64,000 nt of DNA, taken from NCBI RefSeq assembly GCF_009709615.1, contig NZ_WJYA01000005.1, positions 310,001-374,000 on the forward strand, written 5' to 3'. The translations under genes and the position numbers were made by a program. Source of the DNA: Winogradskyella ouciana (GTDB taxonomy: Bacteria > Bacteroidota > Bacteroidia > Flavobacteriales > Flavobacteriaceae). Positions within the stretch are counted from its first letter, which is position 1, and each line of letters starts with the position of its first letter. Below the pieces are notes generated by a model. That model saw only the letters and a list, made by a program, of their open reading frames with translations. It was not told the DNA's origin and ran no database searches. This document shows, one piece after another, positions 9,911-18,171 of the stretch.

Positions 9911-10417
9911 TTATCGTAATGGAAATCCCTTAGCTGCCCACCAAGGATGCAGTTCTCTAACTAATCGTCCAGCTTTAACCATTGGGTCGGCATTTGCTAA
10001 ACTGTCTGCCATTTCTAAAGTTGGCACGTTGTAAATTGTGATACCTCTAATATCACCGTCATCACCAAAAGGTCCAGAGATATCCGCATAACCTAATTCG
10101 TACATTTTACCTAAGTGCGCTAAATGCTCTTTTTGAAGTCTCGCGGATTTCTCTTCATTTTGATTTCTAATTGGTCCGCGTTTTAAAAAAGCTATAAAGT
10201 ATTGCTGCATTAATGTAGTATCCTTTGTCTTCTCATCAACATAATCAAAGACCTCATAACCCTCGTCTACAAGTTTAGCTTTTATTTCAGCAACAGATTG
10301 CTCTTTAATAGTTTCAATACTTTCTTCTTGGGACTCTGAAGTTTTCTCATTGGATTTTGTTTCGTTTTTACATGATAGTAAACTAAATACACATAGAATT
10401 ATTAGTATATTTTTCAT
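9911..10417 (-). CDS. YciI-like domain lipoprotein
   Basis: A 168-residue protein with a lipoprotein signal (MKNILIILCVFSLLSC, acylated Cys16), a charged Glu/Lys/Ser-rich linker (residues 17-50), and a C-terminal YciI/dimeric alpha-beta-barrel domain (about 68-160). The domain contains YFIAFLKRGP, a Gln/His helix (QKEHLAHLGKM) and GPFGDDGDIRG, which matches the YciI pattern of a ferredoxin-like fold with conserved His and Asp. YciI proteins are usually cytoplasmic and of uncertain function, so export as a lipoprotein is unusual but recurrent in Bacteroidota. It overlaps the upstream CYTH gene by 4 bases (ATGA), so the two are translationally coupled. Confidence 0.8.
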   Translation of the reverse strand: MKNILIILCVFSLLSCKNETKSNEKTSESQEESIETIKEQSVAEIKAKLVDEGYEVFDYVDEKTKDTTLMQQYFIAFLKRGPIRNQNEEKSARLQKEHLAHLGKMYELGYADISGPFGDDGDIRGITIYNVPTLEMADSLANADPMVKAGRLVRELHPWWAAKGFPLR

Positions 10418-10890
10418 TCTTTCCAGTTTTTAAATGGTTGTTTGCTTAATTGCGAATTATAATATTTTATATCACCAGTAACTTCTTTACCCAACCAGTT
10501 AGGTCTTTCAAAAGTTTCATTCTTAGATTGTAGTTCAACTTCAGCAATAATTAAACCATCATTATTACCATAAAACTCATCAACTTCAAACGTATGGCTG
10601 CCATATTTGACTTCGTAGCGTTTCTTATCTATAATGGATTCTTCACATAGTTCTAAAAGATTTTCAGCTTCTACCCTAGTAATTTCTTTTTCCCATTCAA
10701 ATCGAGATAAACCATCGTTAGAAGATTTTCCTTTTATAGTCAAATAGCCTTTATCCTCCTTCAGTCTAACACGTACAGTTCGTTCTTTATGACTGTTTAA
10801 AAAACCTTGTTGAATACTATAGCTCGTTGAGGCTTCTTTTTTAAAGCCATCAGATGTCACTAAAAACTTACGCTCAATTTCTACGGCCAT
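10414..10890 (-). CDS. CYTH domain protein (triphosphate tunnel enzyme family)
   Basis: A 158-residue protein starting MAVEIERKFLV, the ExExK signature (residues 4-8) of the CYTH superfamily. Alternating charged residues mark the tunnel strands: RTVRVRLKED, YLTIKG, RFEWEKEI, KRYEVKYG, FEVDEFYG and IIAEVELQSK. Members include thiamine triphosphatase and inorganic triphosphatase (cf. ygiF, NeuTTM); bacterial single-domain forms most often act on tripolyphosphate with a divalent metal. The exact substrate is undecided. It is first in a two-gene operon with the YciI lipoprotein and is divergent from dinB, with 43 bp between the starts. Confidence 0.88.
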   Translation of the reverse strand: MAVEIERKFLVTSDGFKKEASTSYSIQQGFLNSHKERTVRVRLKEDKGYLTIKGKSSNDGLSRFEWEKEITRVEAENLLELCEESIIDKKRYEVKYGSHTFEVDEFYGNNDGLIIAEVELQSKNETFERPNWLGKEVTGDIKYYNSQLSKQPFKNWKE

Positions 10891-10933
10891 TATCGATACT
10901 ACTTAAACTATATTTAATCCCTAAATTTACTGC

Positions 10934-12046
10934 ATGCTAAACGATTTACCAATAAGAAAGATAATTCATGTGGATATGGATGCGTTTTATGCTTCCATAG
11001 CCCAAATGGACAACCCTGAACTTAAAGGCAAACCAATAGCTGTTGGAGGTGGCGGAAAAAGAGGCGTGATAAGTGCGGCAAGTTATGAAGCTCGCAAATA
11101 TGGTGTAAGAAGCGCCATGTCTGGTCGTTTGGCAGAAAAACTATGCCCAGAACTAATTTTTGTTAGAACAGATTTTGAACGTTATAAGGACATCTCCAAT
11201 CGTATTCGGAAAATTTTTTTCGAGTATACAGATTTAGTAGAGCCTTTATCGCTAGATGAAGCCTATCTTGACGTAACGGAAAACAAAATAGGCTTGCCTA
11301 GTGCGACTTTAATTGCCCAAAAGATACGGCAACGCATTTTTGACGAAGTTGGCTTAACGGCTTCCGCAGGTATTTCAATCAACAAGTTTATTGCTAAGGT
11401 TGCGAGCGATTACAATAAGCCCAATGGTCAAAAAACGGTAAATCCTGAGGACGTGCTTCAATTTTTAGAAGATTTGGACATTAGAAAATTCTATGGTGTT
11501 GGTAAAGTCACCGCAGAAAAGATGTATCAAAAAGGCATTTTTACCGGTAATGATTTAAAAGCTAAAAGTCTTGAGTATTTAGACGAAAACTTCGGAAAGT
11601 CAGGTCGGTATTATTACTATGTAGTGCGAGGCATTCACAATAGTGAAGTAAAACCTAATCGCATACGCAAGTCTCTAGCTGCCGAGCGCACATTCAGTGA
11701 AAATTTGTCTTCTGAAATTTTTATGCTAGAAAAGCTTGACCATATTGCAGAAGAAGTCGCCAAGCGACTTGAAAAAAGTAACGTTGCAGGAAAAACCATA
11801 ACATTAAAAATAAAATACTCTGATTTTACATTACAGACCCGAAGTAAGACGCTTCCCTATTTTGTAAGCGATAAGGTTGTTATTTTAGAGACTGCAAAAG
11901 ATTTATTATATCAAGACAAACTAAAAAATTCGGTGAGACTTTTAGGAATTTCTCTCTCTAACTTAAATACAGATAAGTCAGTCAAAGCAAAGCCTTCGGA
12001 AGACAAAAAAAAATCTGTTAGCGTTCAGTTAAAGTTCGAATTTTGA
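10934..12046 (+). CDS. dinB: DNA polymerase IV (Y-family)
   Basis: A 370-residue translesion polymerase of normal length for the family. Catalytic carboxylates are visible in HVDMDAFYA (D14, D16) and SLDEAYLD (D108, E109). VGGGGKRGVISAASYEAR and KYGVRSAM form the fingers/nucleotide site, ASAGISINKFIAKVASDYNKP the palm, and a helix-hairpin-helix segment with FYGVGKVTAEKM follows near residues 180-195. The little-finger domain fills 240-345. The C-terminal VQLKFEF resembles a beta-clamp binding peptide. It acts in error-prone bypass. No LexA-type site was recognised in the 43-bp divergent gap with the CYTH gene. Confidence 0.95.
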   Translation: MLNDLPIRKIIHVDMDAFYASIAQMDNPELKGKPIAVGGGGKRGVISAASYEARKYGVRSAMSGRLAEKLCPELIFVRTDFERYKDISNRIRKIFFEYTDLVEPLSLDEAYLDVTENKIGLPSATLIAQKIRQRIFDEVGLTASAGISINKFIAKVASDYNKPNGQKTVNPEDVLQFLEDLDIRKFYGVGKVTAEKMYQKGIFTGNDLKAKSLEYLDENFGKSGRYYYYVVRGIHNSEVKPNRIRKSLAAERTFSENLSSEIFMLEKLDHIAEEVAKRLEKSNVAGKTITLKIKYSDFTLQTRSKTLPYFVSDKVVILETAKDLLYQDKLKNSVRLLGISLSNLNTDKSVKAKPSEDKKKSVSVQLKFEF

Positions 12047-12092
12047 TCCGTTGAATTTGTTAAGTTTATGTCAACTACTAAATCAACCACGT

Positions 12093-13070
12093 ATGAAATT
12101 CTTAAATGTACTAATCGCTGTAGTCATATTACTCTCAATTTCTTCATGTAAAGATAATGAAGCTTCAAAAGAAGTAACTTCTGAACCAGAAAAGGAAAAC
12201 CAAGAAAAAGGCGGTGTACAACCCTTTGCAGAACATATCTTTTCACAGTTTACTAATGTTAGGGATTTTACAATGGATAATGACGAAACCGAGGCTTATT
12301 TTTCATTGCAAAGTCCAGCAAGAGAGCTTTCTGTAATCATGAAAATTGAAAAGAAAAATGATGAATGGCAAGATCCTGAAATTAGTAGATTTTCAGGCCA
12401 ATATACAGATCTTGAACCTTTTTTATCTCCCGATAATTTAAAGCTCTATTTTGTATCTAACAGACCTGTTTCAAAAGATAGCACCAACACAAAAGATATG
12501 GATATTTGGTATGTGGAGCGTTCCTCTAAAGCTGAGGCATGGTCTAAACCAAAAAATATTGGTGCACCAATAAATACAGATGGTGATGAGTTTTATCCTG
12601 CTGTGGCTGCAAATGGCAATCTATATTTTACTCTTATTAAAGAAGAACTAGAATCTGCAGACGACATCTTTGTAAGCAAATGGGAAAACAACGCTTATGC
12701 AGAGCCAACAATTTTAGGAGAGGGAGTGAACACCAAAGGTGCTGAGTATAATGCTTTTATTGCACCAGATGAATCTTATATCATTTTCGGAGGTTGGAGA
12801 CGACCAGATGCATTGGGATCTGGTGATATGTATATCAGCAGAAACGTAAACGGTGAATGGACAACTGCTGAAAATCTAGGAGAGCCCATTAATTCCAAGT
12901 ATATGGAATTTTGTCCTTTTGTAAACAACGGAACACTTTATTTTACAAGCCGAAGAAGTAGCATAGAATCAAAAGAAAATGGTTTTACCAATACAGAGGA
13001 GTTAATCTCTGAAATTAATAAATATGATAATGGCGCAAGCCGGATTTATCATGTAGAGTTTAGAAATTAA
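12093..13070 (+). CDS. PD40-repeat lipoprotein (TolB-like propeller)
   Basis: A 325-residue protein if started at the ATG at 12093. An in-frame start 42 bases upstream exists, but only the later one places a clean lipoprotein signal (MKFLNVLIAVVILLSISSC) at the N-terminus. After an acidic linker, PD40 beta-propeller repeats run from about residue 60 to the end, with recurring patterns such as EPFLSPDNLKLYFVSNRP, DEFYPAVAANGNLYFT, EYNAFIAPDESYIIFGG and FCPFVNNGTLYFTSRR. These bind peptides or act as scaffolds in TolB and PorE. Function is unknown. It follows dinB by 46 bases and converges on pyk with 14 bases between stop codons and no recognisable terminator. Confidence 0.78.
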   Translation: MKFLNVLIAVVILLSISSCKDNEASKEVTSEPEKENQEKGGVQPFAEHIFSQFTNVRDFTMDNDETEAYFSLQSPARELSVIMKIEKKNDEWQDPEISRFSGQYTDLEPFLSPDNLKLYFVSNRPVSKDSTNTKDMDIWYVERSSKAEAWSKPKNIGAPINTDGDEFYPAVAANGNLYFTLIKEELESADDIFVSKWENNAYAEPTILGEGVNTKGAEYNAFIAPDESYIIFGGWRRPDALGSGDMYISRNVNGEWTTAENLGEPINSKYMEFCPFVNNGTLYFTSRRSSIESKENGFTNTEELISEINKYDNGASRIYHVEFRN

Positions 13071-13084
13071 ATACTTTTAAACCT

Positions 13085-14521
13085 CTAATCATTAGTAATC
13101 TCCCTAACACGTAAGGTATTCACCATCCCCTTTTCCGTAATTGGCATGGAAGCTAAGCTAATGGCCATATCGCCTTTTTTAAGATAACCTCGCTCTTTAG
13201 CAATTTTATTAATGTCACCAACCGTTTCGTCAGTACTTACAAACTTATCATAGAAAAAAGCTTCTACTCCCCAAAGTAAACTCAGTTGTGTTAAAATACG
13301 CTTGTTAGATGTAAACACTAAAATATGGGCTTGTGGTCTCCATGCAGAAATCTGAAAAGCCGTGTAACCACTATTGGTTAACGTAGAAATGGTTTTGGCA
13401 TTGATCTCATTTGCCATATTAGCAGCGTGATAACAAATAGATTTAGTTATATACCGTTTGGTACGTATATGAGGAGGAGATTGTGGCACTTCAATTAAGG
13501 GAGAATCTTCTACACTACGTATAATATTTGCCATTTGGCGTATCACTTGTACAGGATATTGCCCAACAGAGGTTTCTCCTGAAAGCATTACCGCATCAGC
13601 ACCATCCATTACCGAATTGGCAACATCGTTGACCTCAGCACGTGTTGGTGTTAAGCTTGTAATCATGGTTTCCATCATTTGCGTAGCTATGATTACAGGA
13701 ATTCTTGCGCGTTTGGCTCTTAGTACTAATTTCTTTTGAATTAATGGCACTTCCTCAGCTGGTATTTCAACACCTAAATCACCACGCGCTACCATTAAAC
13801 CATCACAGTAAGCAACAATTTTATCAATGTTTTCAACAGCTTCTGGCTTTTCTATCTTAGCAATAATCGGAATTTTATGATCACTATGCTCTTTAATTAA
13901 TTCTTCCAATTGCATTAAATCCTCAGCATGCCTAACAAAGGATAAAGCGATCCAATCCACCTTTTGTCCTATAGCGAAAATGGCATCCTCTATATCCTTT
14001 TTTGTCAAAGCAGGTTGAGAGATATCTGTATTTGGAAGGTTTACCCCTTTTTTAGATTTTAAAGGACCGCCTTGTATAACTTCTGCCTTTACTTCAGACT
14101 TTCCGTCTGTGGAAACGACTTCAAAAATTAATTTTCCATCATCCAGTAGAATTCTTTCACCTCTTTTAGCGTCTTGTGGAAAGTTATCGTAAGTCATATA
14201 GACACGTTCTTTAGTTCCTTCAAATCGTTTGCCAGTTGCGAAAATAATTTCGTCCCCTTCATTAACAACAACTTCGCCTTTCATGGTGCCAACACGTAGT
14301 TTGGGACCTTGTAAATCTGCTAAGATCGAAGCATTGTATCCAAACTCGTCATTGAGCTCTCTTATCATTTTTATGCGCTCCTCAACATCCTTATAATTCG
14401 CGTGCGAAAAGTTTATTCTAAAAACATTGGCGCCTTCATCGAGCATGGCTTTTAAAACGTCCTTGCTACTTGTTGCTGGGCCTAATGTGGCTACTATTTT
14501 GGTTTTTTTGTTTAGCATCAA
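13085..14521 (-). CDS. pyk: Pyruvate kinase
   Basis: A 478-residue glycolytic enzyme converting phosphoenolpyruvate and ADP to pyruvate and ATP. Visible are the N-terminal KTKIVATLGPAT, R35 in VFRINFSHAN (substrate contacts), LADLQGPKLRVG, the B-domain, IIAKIEKPEAV with the catalytic Lys, MVARGDLGVEIP, and IIATQMMETMI, followed by an allosteric C-terminal domain (about 350-475). Length matches bacterial type I/II enzymes. MM at the start leaves two possible ATGs one codon apart. It follows the IPExxxVDY gene by 1 base and ends an operon beginning at acpP. No terminator separates it from the convergent lipoprotein gene. Confidence 0.96.
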   Translation of the reverse strand: MMLNKKTKIVATLGPATSSKDVLKAMLDEGANVFRINFSHANYKDVEERIKMIRELNDEFGYNASILADLQGPKLRVGTMKGEVVVNEGDEIIFATGKRFEGTKERVYMTYDNFPQDAKRGERILLDDGKLIFEVVSTDGKSEVKAEVIQGGPLKSKKGVNLPNTDISQPALTKKDIEDAIFAIGQKVDWIALSFVRHAEDLMQLEELIKEHSDHKIPIIAKIEKPEAVENIDKIVAYCDGLMVARGDLGVEIPAEEVPLIQKKLVLRAKRARIPVIIATQMMETMITSLTPTRAEVNDVANSVMDGADAVMLSGETSVGQYPVQVIRQMANIIRSVEDSPLIEVPQSPPHIRTKRYITKSICYHAANMANEINAKTISTLTNSGYTAFQISAWRPQAHILVFTSNKRILTQLSLLWGVEAFFYDKFVSTDETVGDINKIAKERGYLKKGDMAISLASMPITEKGMVNTLRVREITND

Positions 14522-14522
14522 T

Positions 14523-14999
14523 TCAAAAAATTAAATGGTCTTTTGATTTTAATTGTATCGGATTAACAGAATAACTTGTTACAATCTGCGGAATATTCTG
14601 CAGTTTATCCAAGATTAATTTTTCGTTTACATTCTGTATCTCATCAGAAATCTTTATAAAGTAATCTACCCTTTTGTACTCTGGGACTAAATTAAAAGTC
14701 TTTAATACTTTTTCATTAGTTTGAAATAAGCCTGTACTATATAGACTCTCTTCCTCTTTTTTGCATACGTTAGAAACCAAGTTCCATGTTACAAATTGTG
14801 AAACGTTATTCCACTCAAAAATACTGTACGAAGATGTTAAATATTCAAAATCAAGATCTTTGGATTTACGCTTTAAGTTTAGTTCTAAACTTTGGTTAAG
14901 TAAATAAGCCAAACGATAGTCTTCTAGCCCACAATGAATAGCAATGAGTTTGTAGGTGTCGTCATAAAAATCGTCAACAAGAAGTTTGTGTAAAGCCAT
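14523..14999 (-). CDS. IPExxxVDY family protein (Bacteroidota-specific, unknown function)
   Basis: A 158-residue protein with the family-defining motif as VPEYKRVDYFIKI (about residues 119-131). Other marked features are an N-terminal ALHKLLVDDFYDDTYKLIAIHC helix-strand stretch and an aromatic-rich centre (SIFEWNN, FVTWNLV). It is all cytoplasmic by composition, with no signal peptide or membrane segment. The family is known from Bacteroidota and is regularly placed between rnc and pyk, as here. Its role is not established. It is 121 bases from rnc, so it may have its own promoter, and 1 base from pyk, which implies co-translation with pyruvate kinase. Confidence 0.85.
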   Translation of the reverse strand: MALHKLLVDDFYDDTYKLIAIHCGLEDYRLAYLLNQSLELNLKRKSKDLDFEYLTSSYSIFEWNNVSQFVTWNLVSNVCKKEEESLYSTGLFQTNEKVLKTFNLVPEYKRVDYFIKISDEIQNVNEKLILDKLQNIPQIVTSYSVNPIQLKSKDHLIF

Positions 15000-15120
15000 A
15001 TAGTCATAACTGTGAAATGTAAATATAGAATATAAATGCCTTAGATTTATTAACTTTTGGTTAATCTTAACCCTTAAAATCTACGAAAACGTTGTAGTTT
15101 AATAAAATTAAATTCTTGAA

Positions 15121-15864
15121 TTAAATAAGCTTGGTAATTTGCTTCTGAAATGCAAAAAAAGCGCGTTTGGATGCCTTTTCTTCAGCTTTCTTTTTTGAAG
15201 TTGCCCTGGCCTTTGAGACCACTTTATCATTAATACTAAGTTTAACAGAAAAGTGCTTTAACTCATCTTTGCCTGTGTCCTCATAGACTTCATAATCGAA
15301 TGTGTTTTTTTCTTTTTGGCACCACTCAATCAACAGACTTTTATAACTAATAACTTTGCCTTCTAAGGTCTCTATATCTACATGAGGATTAATAACACGT
15401 TTGTAAATAAAGTTTTCGCAAGTTTTATAACCTTTATCTAAATAAATGGCCCCTACTAAAGCTTCAAAAAGGTTACCATGGATATTGTTACCAAAATTAG
15501 ACTTTGGTATTCTACTTTGCACCAAGTCAATGAGGTTGAGTTCTTTACCAAGCTCATTTAAGTGCTCCCTACTTACTACTTTAGAGCGCATCTTTGTAAG
15601 ATAGCCTTCGTCACCATGGGGCACTTTTTCGTATAAATAAGCTGCAATAACGGAGCTCAGCATGGCATCACCAACAAACTCCAAACGTTCATAGTTAATA
15701 GGGTTGCCCTTTTTGTCCCTAATATTCATAGAACGATGGGTAAAAGCTTTTATGTAAAGTGATTTAGATTTTGGCTTAAAGCCAAGAATATTTTTTAGTT
15801 GTAAAAAAAAATTCCCGTCTCCTTGAGAACGGGAATTTTTTAATATGTTACGAATGAAAGTCAT
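15121..15864 (-). CDS. rnc: Ribonuclease III
   Basis: A 247-residue double-strand-specific RNase. The RNase III signature is YERLEFVGDAML (E62, D66). The second acidic pair lies in NLFEALVGAIYLDKG (E134, with D143 nearby). A C-terminal dsRNA-binding domain (about 170-245) ends in a Lys/Ala-rich helix (RATSKKKAEEKASKRAFFAF). It processes rRNA and mRNA duplexes. It starts 7 bases after fabF's stop. Codons 8-21 are written inside a terminator-like hairpin (separate entry), so either the early coding region has a regulatory role or translation sometimes begins further in. The N-terminal SRSQGDGNFF segment has the look of Bacteroidota homologues, so I keep the ATG at 15864. Confidence 0.95.
   Translation of the reverse strand: MTFIRNILKNSRSQGDGNFFLQLKNILGFKPKSKSLYIKAFTHRSMNIRDKKGNPINYERLEFVGDAMLSSVIAAYLYEKVPHGDEGYLTKMRSKVVSREHLNELGKELNLIDLVQSRIPKSNFGNNIHGNLFEALVGAIYLDKGYKTCENFIYKRVINPHVDIETLEGKVISYKSLLIEWCQKEKNTFDYEVYEDTGKDELKHFSVKLSINDKVVSKARATSKKKAEEKASKRAFFAFQKQITKLI
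15803..15841 (-). promoter_or_regulatory. Terminator-shaped hairpin inside the 5' coding region of rnc
   Basis: On the minus strand, 15841-15829 (AAAAAATTCCCGT) pairs without mismatch with 15818-15806 (ACGGGAATTTTTT), and T residues continue to 15803. The loop is 10 bases and can form a further 3-bp helix (CTC/GAG). This has all parts of an intrinsic terminator, yet lies in codons 8-21 of rnc, 24 bases after its start. It could attenuate rnc relative to fabF upstream, or be an RNase III autocleavage site. Confidence 0.6.
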
Positions 15865-15871
15865 TCGGGAT

Positions 15872-17122
15872 TTAATCTATTTTTTTAAATAATACACAAG
15901 CGTTGTGGCCGCCAAATCCAAATGTATTACTCATTGCGACTTTTATATCTCGTTTCTGCGCTTCATTGAGCGTTAAATTTAATTCTGGGTCTATATTCTC
16001 ATCGTGAGTTTCGTGGTTAATTGTCGGTGGAATAATTCCATGTTCTAAAGCCAAAATCGAAGCAATAGCTTCAATAGCTCCAGCAGCACCCAACAAGTGA
16101 CCAGTCATAGACTTGGTAGAATTAATATTTATGTTTTTAGCATGGCTGCCAAATACTTCAGATATAGCTTTAAGTTCGGCAACATCACCTAGTGGTGTGG
16201 ATGTACCGTGTGTATTAATATGATCTACATCTTCAGGATTTAAACCAGCATTCTCTAAACAATTTTTCATTACCGCAACAACTCCTATACCATCTGGGTG
16301 AGGTGCTGTCATATGATAAGCATCAGAAGATAAGCCTCCGCCTACTACTTCTGCATAGATTTTTGCTCCTCTTGCTTTGGCGTGCTCATACTCTTCTAAA
16401 ACAATAGAACCCGCTCCTTCTCCCAATACAAAACCATCTCGGTTAGCATCAAAAGGTCTAGAAGCTGTTTCTGGACTATCGTTACGAGTGCTCATAGCAT
16501 GCATAGCGTTGAAACCTCCCATACCAGCAATGGTAACCGCAGCTTCACTTCCACCTGTAATTACAACATCACAATGACCTAAACGTATCGTGTTTAAGGC
16601 ATCGATCATTGAATTAGCAGAAGAAGCACAAGCAGAAACCGTTGTGTAGTTTGGTCCCATGAAACCATATTTAATAGATATGTTCCCTGGTGCAATATCA
16701 GCAATCATTTTCGGAATGAAGAAAGGGTTAAAACGAGGTGTGCCATCACCAGCAGCATAGTTTAACACTTCTTCCTGAAATGTCTCTAAACCACCAATAC
16801 CAGCTCCCCAAATAACTCCTACTCTATATTTGTTTAATGAATCTAGATCTAGTTTTGAGTCTGCAATTGCCTCATCCGAAGCAACCATTGCATACTGCGA
16901 AAACTTGTCCATTCGCTTTGCCAGCTTTCTGTCAATAAAGTCAGTAACTTCAAAGTTTTTTACTTCACAAGCGAATTGTGTTTTGAACTTCTCAGCATCA
17001 AAATGTGTAATTGGAGCAGCACCACTTTCACCATTAACAAGACCATTCCAATATTCATCTTTGGTATTGCCAATTGGCGTAAGAGCACCTAGACCAGTAA
17101 CTACGACTCGCTTTAATTCCAT
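15872..17122 (-). CDS. fabF: Beta-ketoacyl-ACP synthase II
   Basis: A 416-residue condensing enzyme of fatty-acid elongation, extending acyl-ACP with malonyl-ACP. The Cys-His-His triad is visible: C165 in TVSACASSAN, H305 in NTHGTSTPLGD and H342 in MTGHLLGAAGA. The C-terminal SNTFGFGGHNA glycine-rich loop is intact. The N-terminal RVVVTGLGALTPIGN is typical of FabF. It lies 13 bases after acpP, its carrier protein, and 7 bases before rnc, which is the standard Bacteroidota order acpP-fabF-rnc. Cytoplasmic homodimer expected. Confidence 0.97.
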   Translation of the reverse strand: MELKRVVVTGLGALTPIGNTKDEYWNGLVNGESGAAPITHFDAEKFKTQFACEVKNFEVTDFIDRKLAKRMDKFSQYAMVASDEAIADSKLDLDSLNKYRVGVIWGAGIGGLETFQEEVLNYAAGDGTPRFNPFFIPKMIADIAPGNISIKYGFMGPNYTTVSACASSANSMIDALNTIRLGHCDVVITGGSEAAVTIAGMGGFNAMHAMSTRNDSPETASRPFDANRDGFVLGEGAGSIVLEEYEHAKARGAKIYAEVVGGGLSSDAYHMTAPHPDGIGVVAVMKNCLENAGLNPEDVDHINTHGTSTPLGDVAELKAISEVFGSHAKNININSTKSMTGHLLGAAGAIEAIASILALEHGIIPPTINHETHDENIDPELNLTLNEAQKRDIKVAMSNTFGFGGHNACVLFKKID

Positions 17123-17135
17123 AAAAATAAAGTTC

Positions 17136-17369
17136 TTATTTTGCTTCTTCTATGTAAGAGATAGCTTGACCAACTGTTGCAATGTTCTCAGCTTGATCAT
17201 CTGGGATTTGAATATCAAATTCTTTTTCAAATTCCATTATTAATTCTACAGTATCCAATGAATCTGCACCTAAGTCGTTAGTGAAGCTCGCTTCAGTTAC
17301 AACTTCGTTTTCATCAACACCTAATTTGTCTACGATAATCGCTTTTACTCGTGATGCAATGTCTGACAT
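17136..17369 (-). CDS. acpP: Acyl carrier protein
   Basis: A 77-residue acidic four-helix carrier. The phosphopantetheine attachment site is S37 in [15 protein letters not shown]. Length and sequence ([28 protein letters not shown]) are those of the primary fatty-acid ACP. It heads the acpP-fabF-rnc-IPExxxVDY-pyk run and is divergent from purN with 182 bp between starts. A TATTTTTG -7-type box lies 32-39 bases upstream of its ATG. Confidence 0.97.
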   Translation of the reverse strand: MSDIASRVKAIIVDKLGVDENEVVTEASFTNDLGADSLDTVELIMEFEKEFDIQIPDDQAENIATVGQAISYIEEAK

Positions 17370-17400
17370 AATCTTTTAATTTTAAGTTTTAATTAGATGG

Positions 17401-17408
17401 CAAAAATA
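17401..17408 (-). promoter_or_regulatory. Probable -7 promoter box of acpP
   Basis: On the minus strand the bases read TATTTTTG, an exact match to the Bacteroidota -7 consensus TAnnTTTG, 32-39 bases before the acpP start. No TTTG was found at the -33 position (the spot is T-rich), so this is a half-supported promoter. Confidence 0.5.
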
Positions 17409-17551
17409 AAAAACTTTACGTTAAAAATCATCTTTACCGATAAAATGTGCTTTTAATTTAGTAAAAATAAAATAGAAGTATTCCGTTTTGCCCTAATTGT
17501 TAATTATTATTCTTTTTTTTGTTTGAATAATTTGAACATGATGGCAAGTAT

Positions 17552-18115
17552 ATGAAACGAATTGTAATTTTTGCGTCCGGAAGTGGAAGTAATGCTGAAA
17601 ATTTAATTAAGTTTTTTCACAACAGCGATAATGCGTCTGTTATTCAAGTATTGACTAACAATCCTCATGCCAAAGTCTTAGAACGATGTAAAAAATTGAA
17701 AGTGAGCGCCTTATCCTTTAATAGAATTGCCTTTTCAAAATCTGAAGACGTGTTGAATATTCTAAAAGCGTCTCAACCAGACCTTATTGTTTTGGCGGGT
17801 TTTCTTTGGAAGTTTCCTGAATTTATTCTCAAGGATTTTGAAAATAAAGTGATAAATATCCATCCTGCTTTACTACCAAAATATGGCGGAAAAGGGATGT
17901 ACGGAAACTTTGTTCACGAGGCTGTTGTAGCAAATAAAGAAACTGAAACTGGGATAACAATTCATTACGTAAATGAAAATTATGACGAAGGAGCTATAAT
18001 TTTTCAGGCTAAATGTGAGGTTGAACCATCGGATTCTGCTGAAGATGTGGCTAAAAAGATTCATGAGTTGGAGATGGAACATTTTCCGAAGGTTGTACAG
18101 CAATTAATTAATTAA
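17552..18115 (+). CDS. purN: Phosphoribosylglycinamide formyltransferase (10-formyl-THF dependent)
   Basis: A 187-residue GAR transformylase, step 3 of de novo purine synthesis. The phosphate-binding loop GSGSN (residues 10-14) and the catalytic set N102, H104 (INIHPALLP) and D145 (ENYDEGAIIF) are present in correct order and spacing. Length matches PurN. It starts at the ATG at 17552 with no Shine-Dalgarno. It is divergent from acpP, and RNase H follows 56 bases later; the other purine gene here, purF, is 1.7 kb downstream on the same strand. Confidence 0.95.
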   Translation: MKRIVIFASGSGSNAENLIKFFHNSDNASVIQVLTNNPHAKVLERCKKLKVSALSFNRIAFSKSEDVLNILKASQPDLIVLAGFLWKFPEFILKDFENKVINIHPALLPKYGGKGMYGNFVHEAVVANKETETGITIHYVNENYDEGAIIFQAKCEVEPSDSAEDVAKKIHELEMEHFPKVVQQLIN

Positions 18116-18171
18116 CAAATTTCAAAAACTAAATTCCAAAACGATCTGTGAAATCCGTGTCAAAATAATTC

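Noticed and set aside
15080..15097. CTACGAAAACGTTGTAG as another LacI-type operator upstream of the IPExxxVDY gene
   Set aside because: Only the outer four bases pair, the AACGTT core is off-centre, and agreement with the site at 51360 is too short.
16830..17243. 137-codon plus-strand open frame over fabF and acpP
   Set aside because: It crosses two real genes in antisense and has no family likeness.
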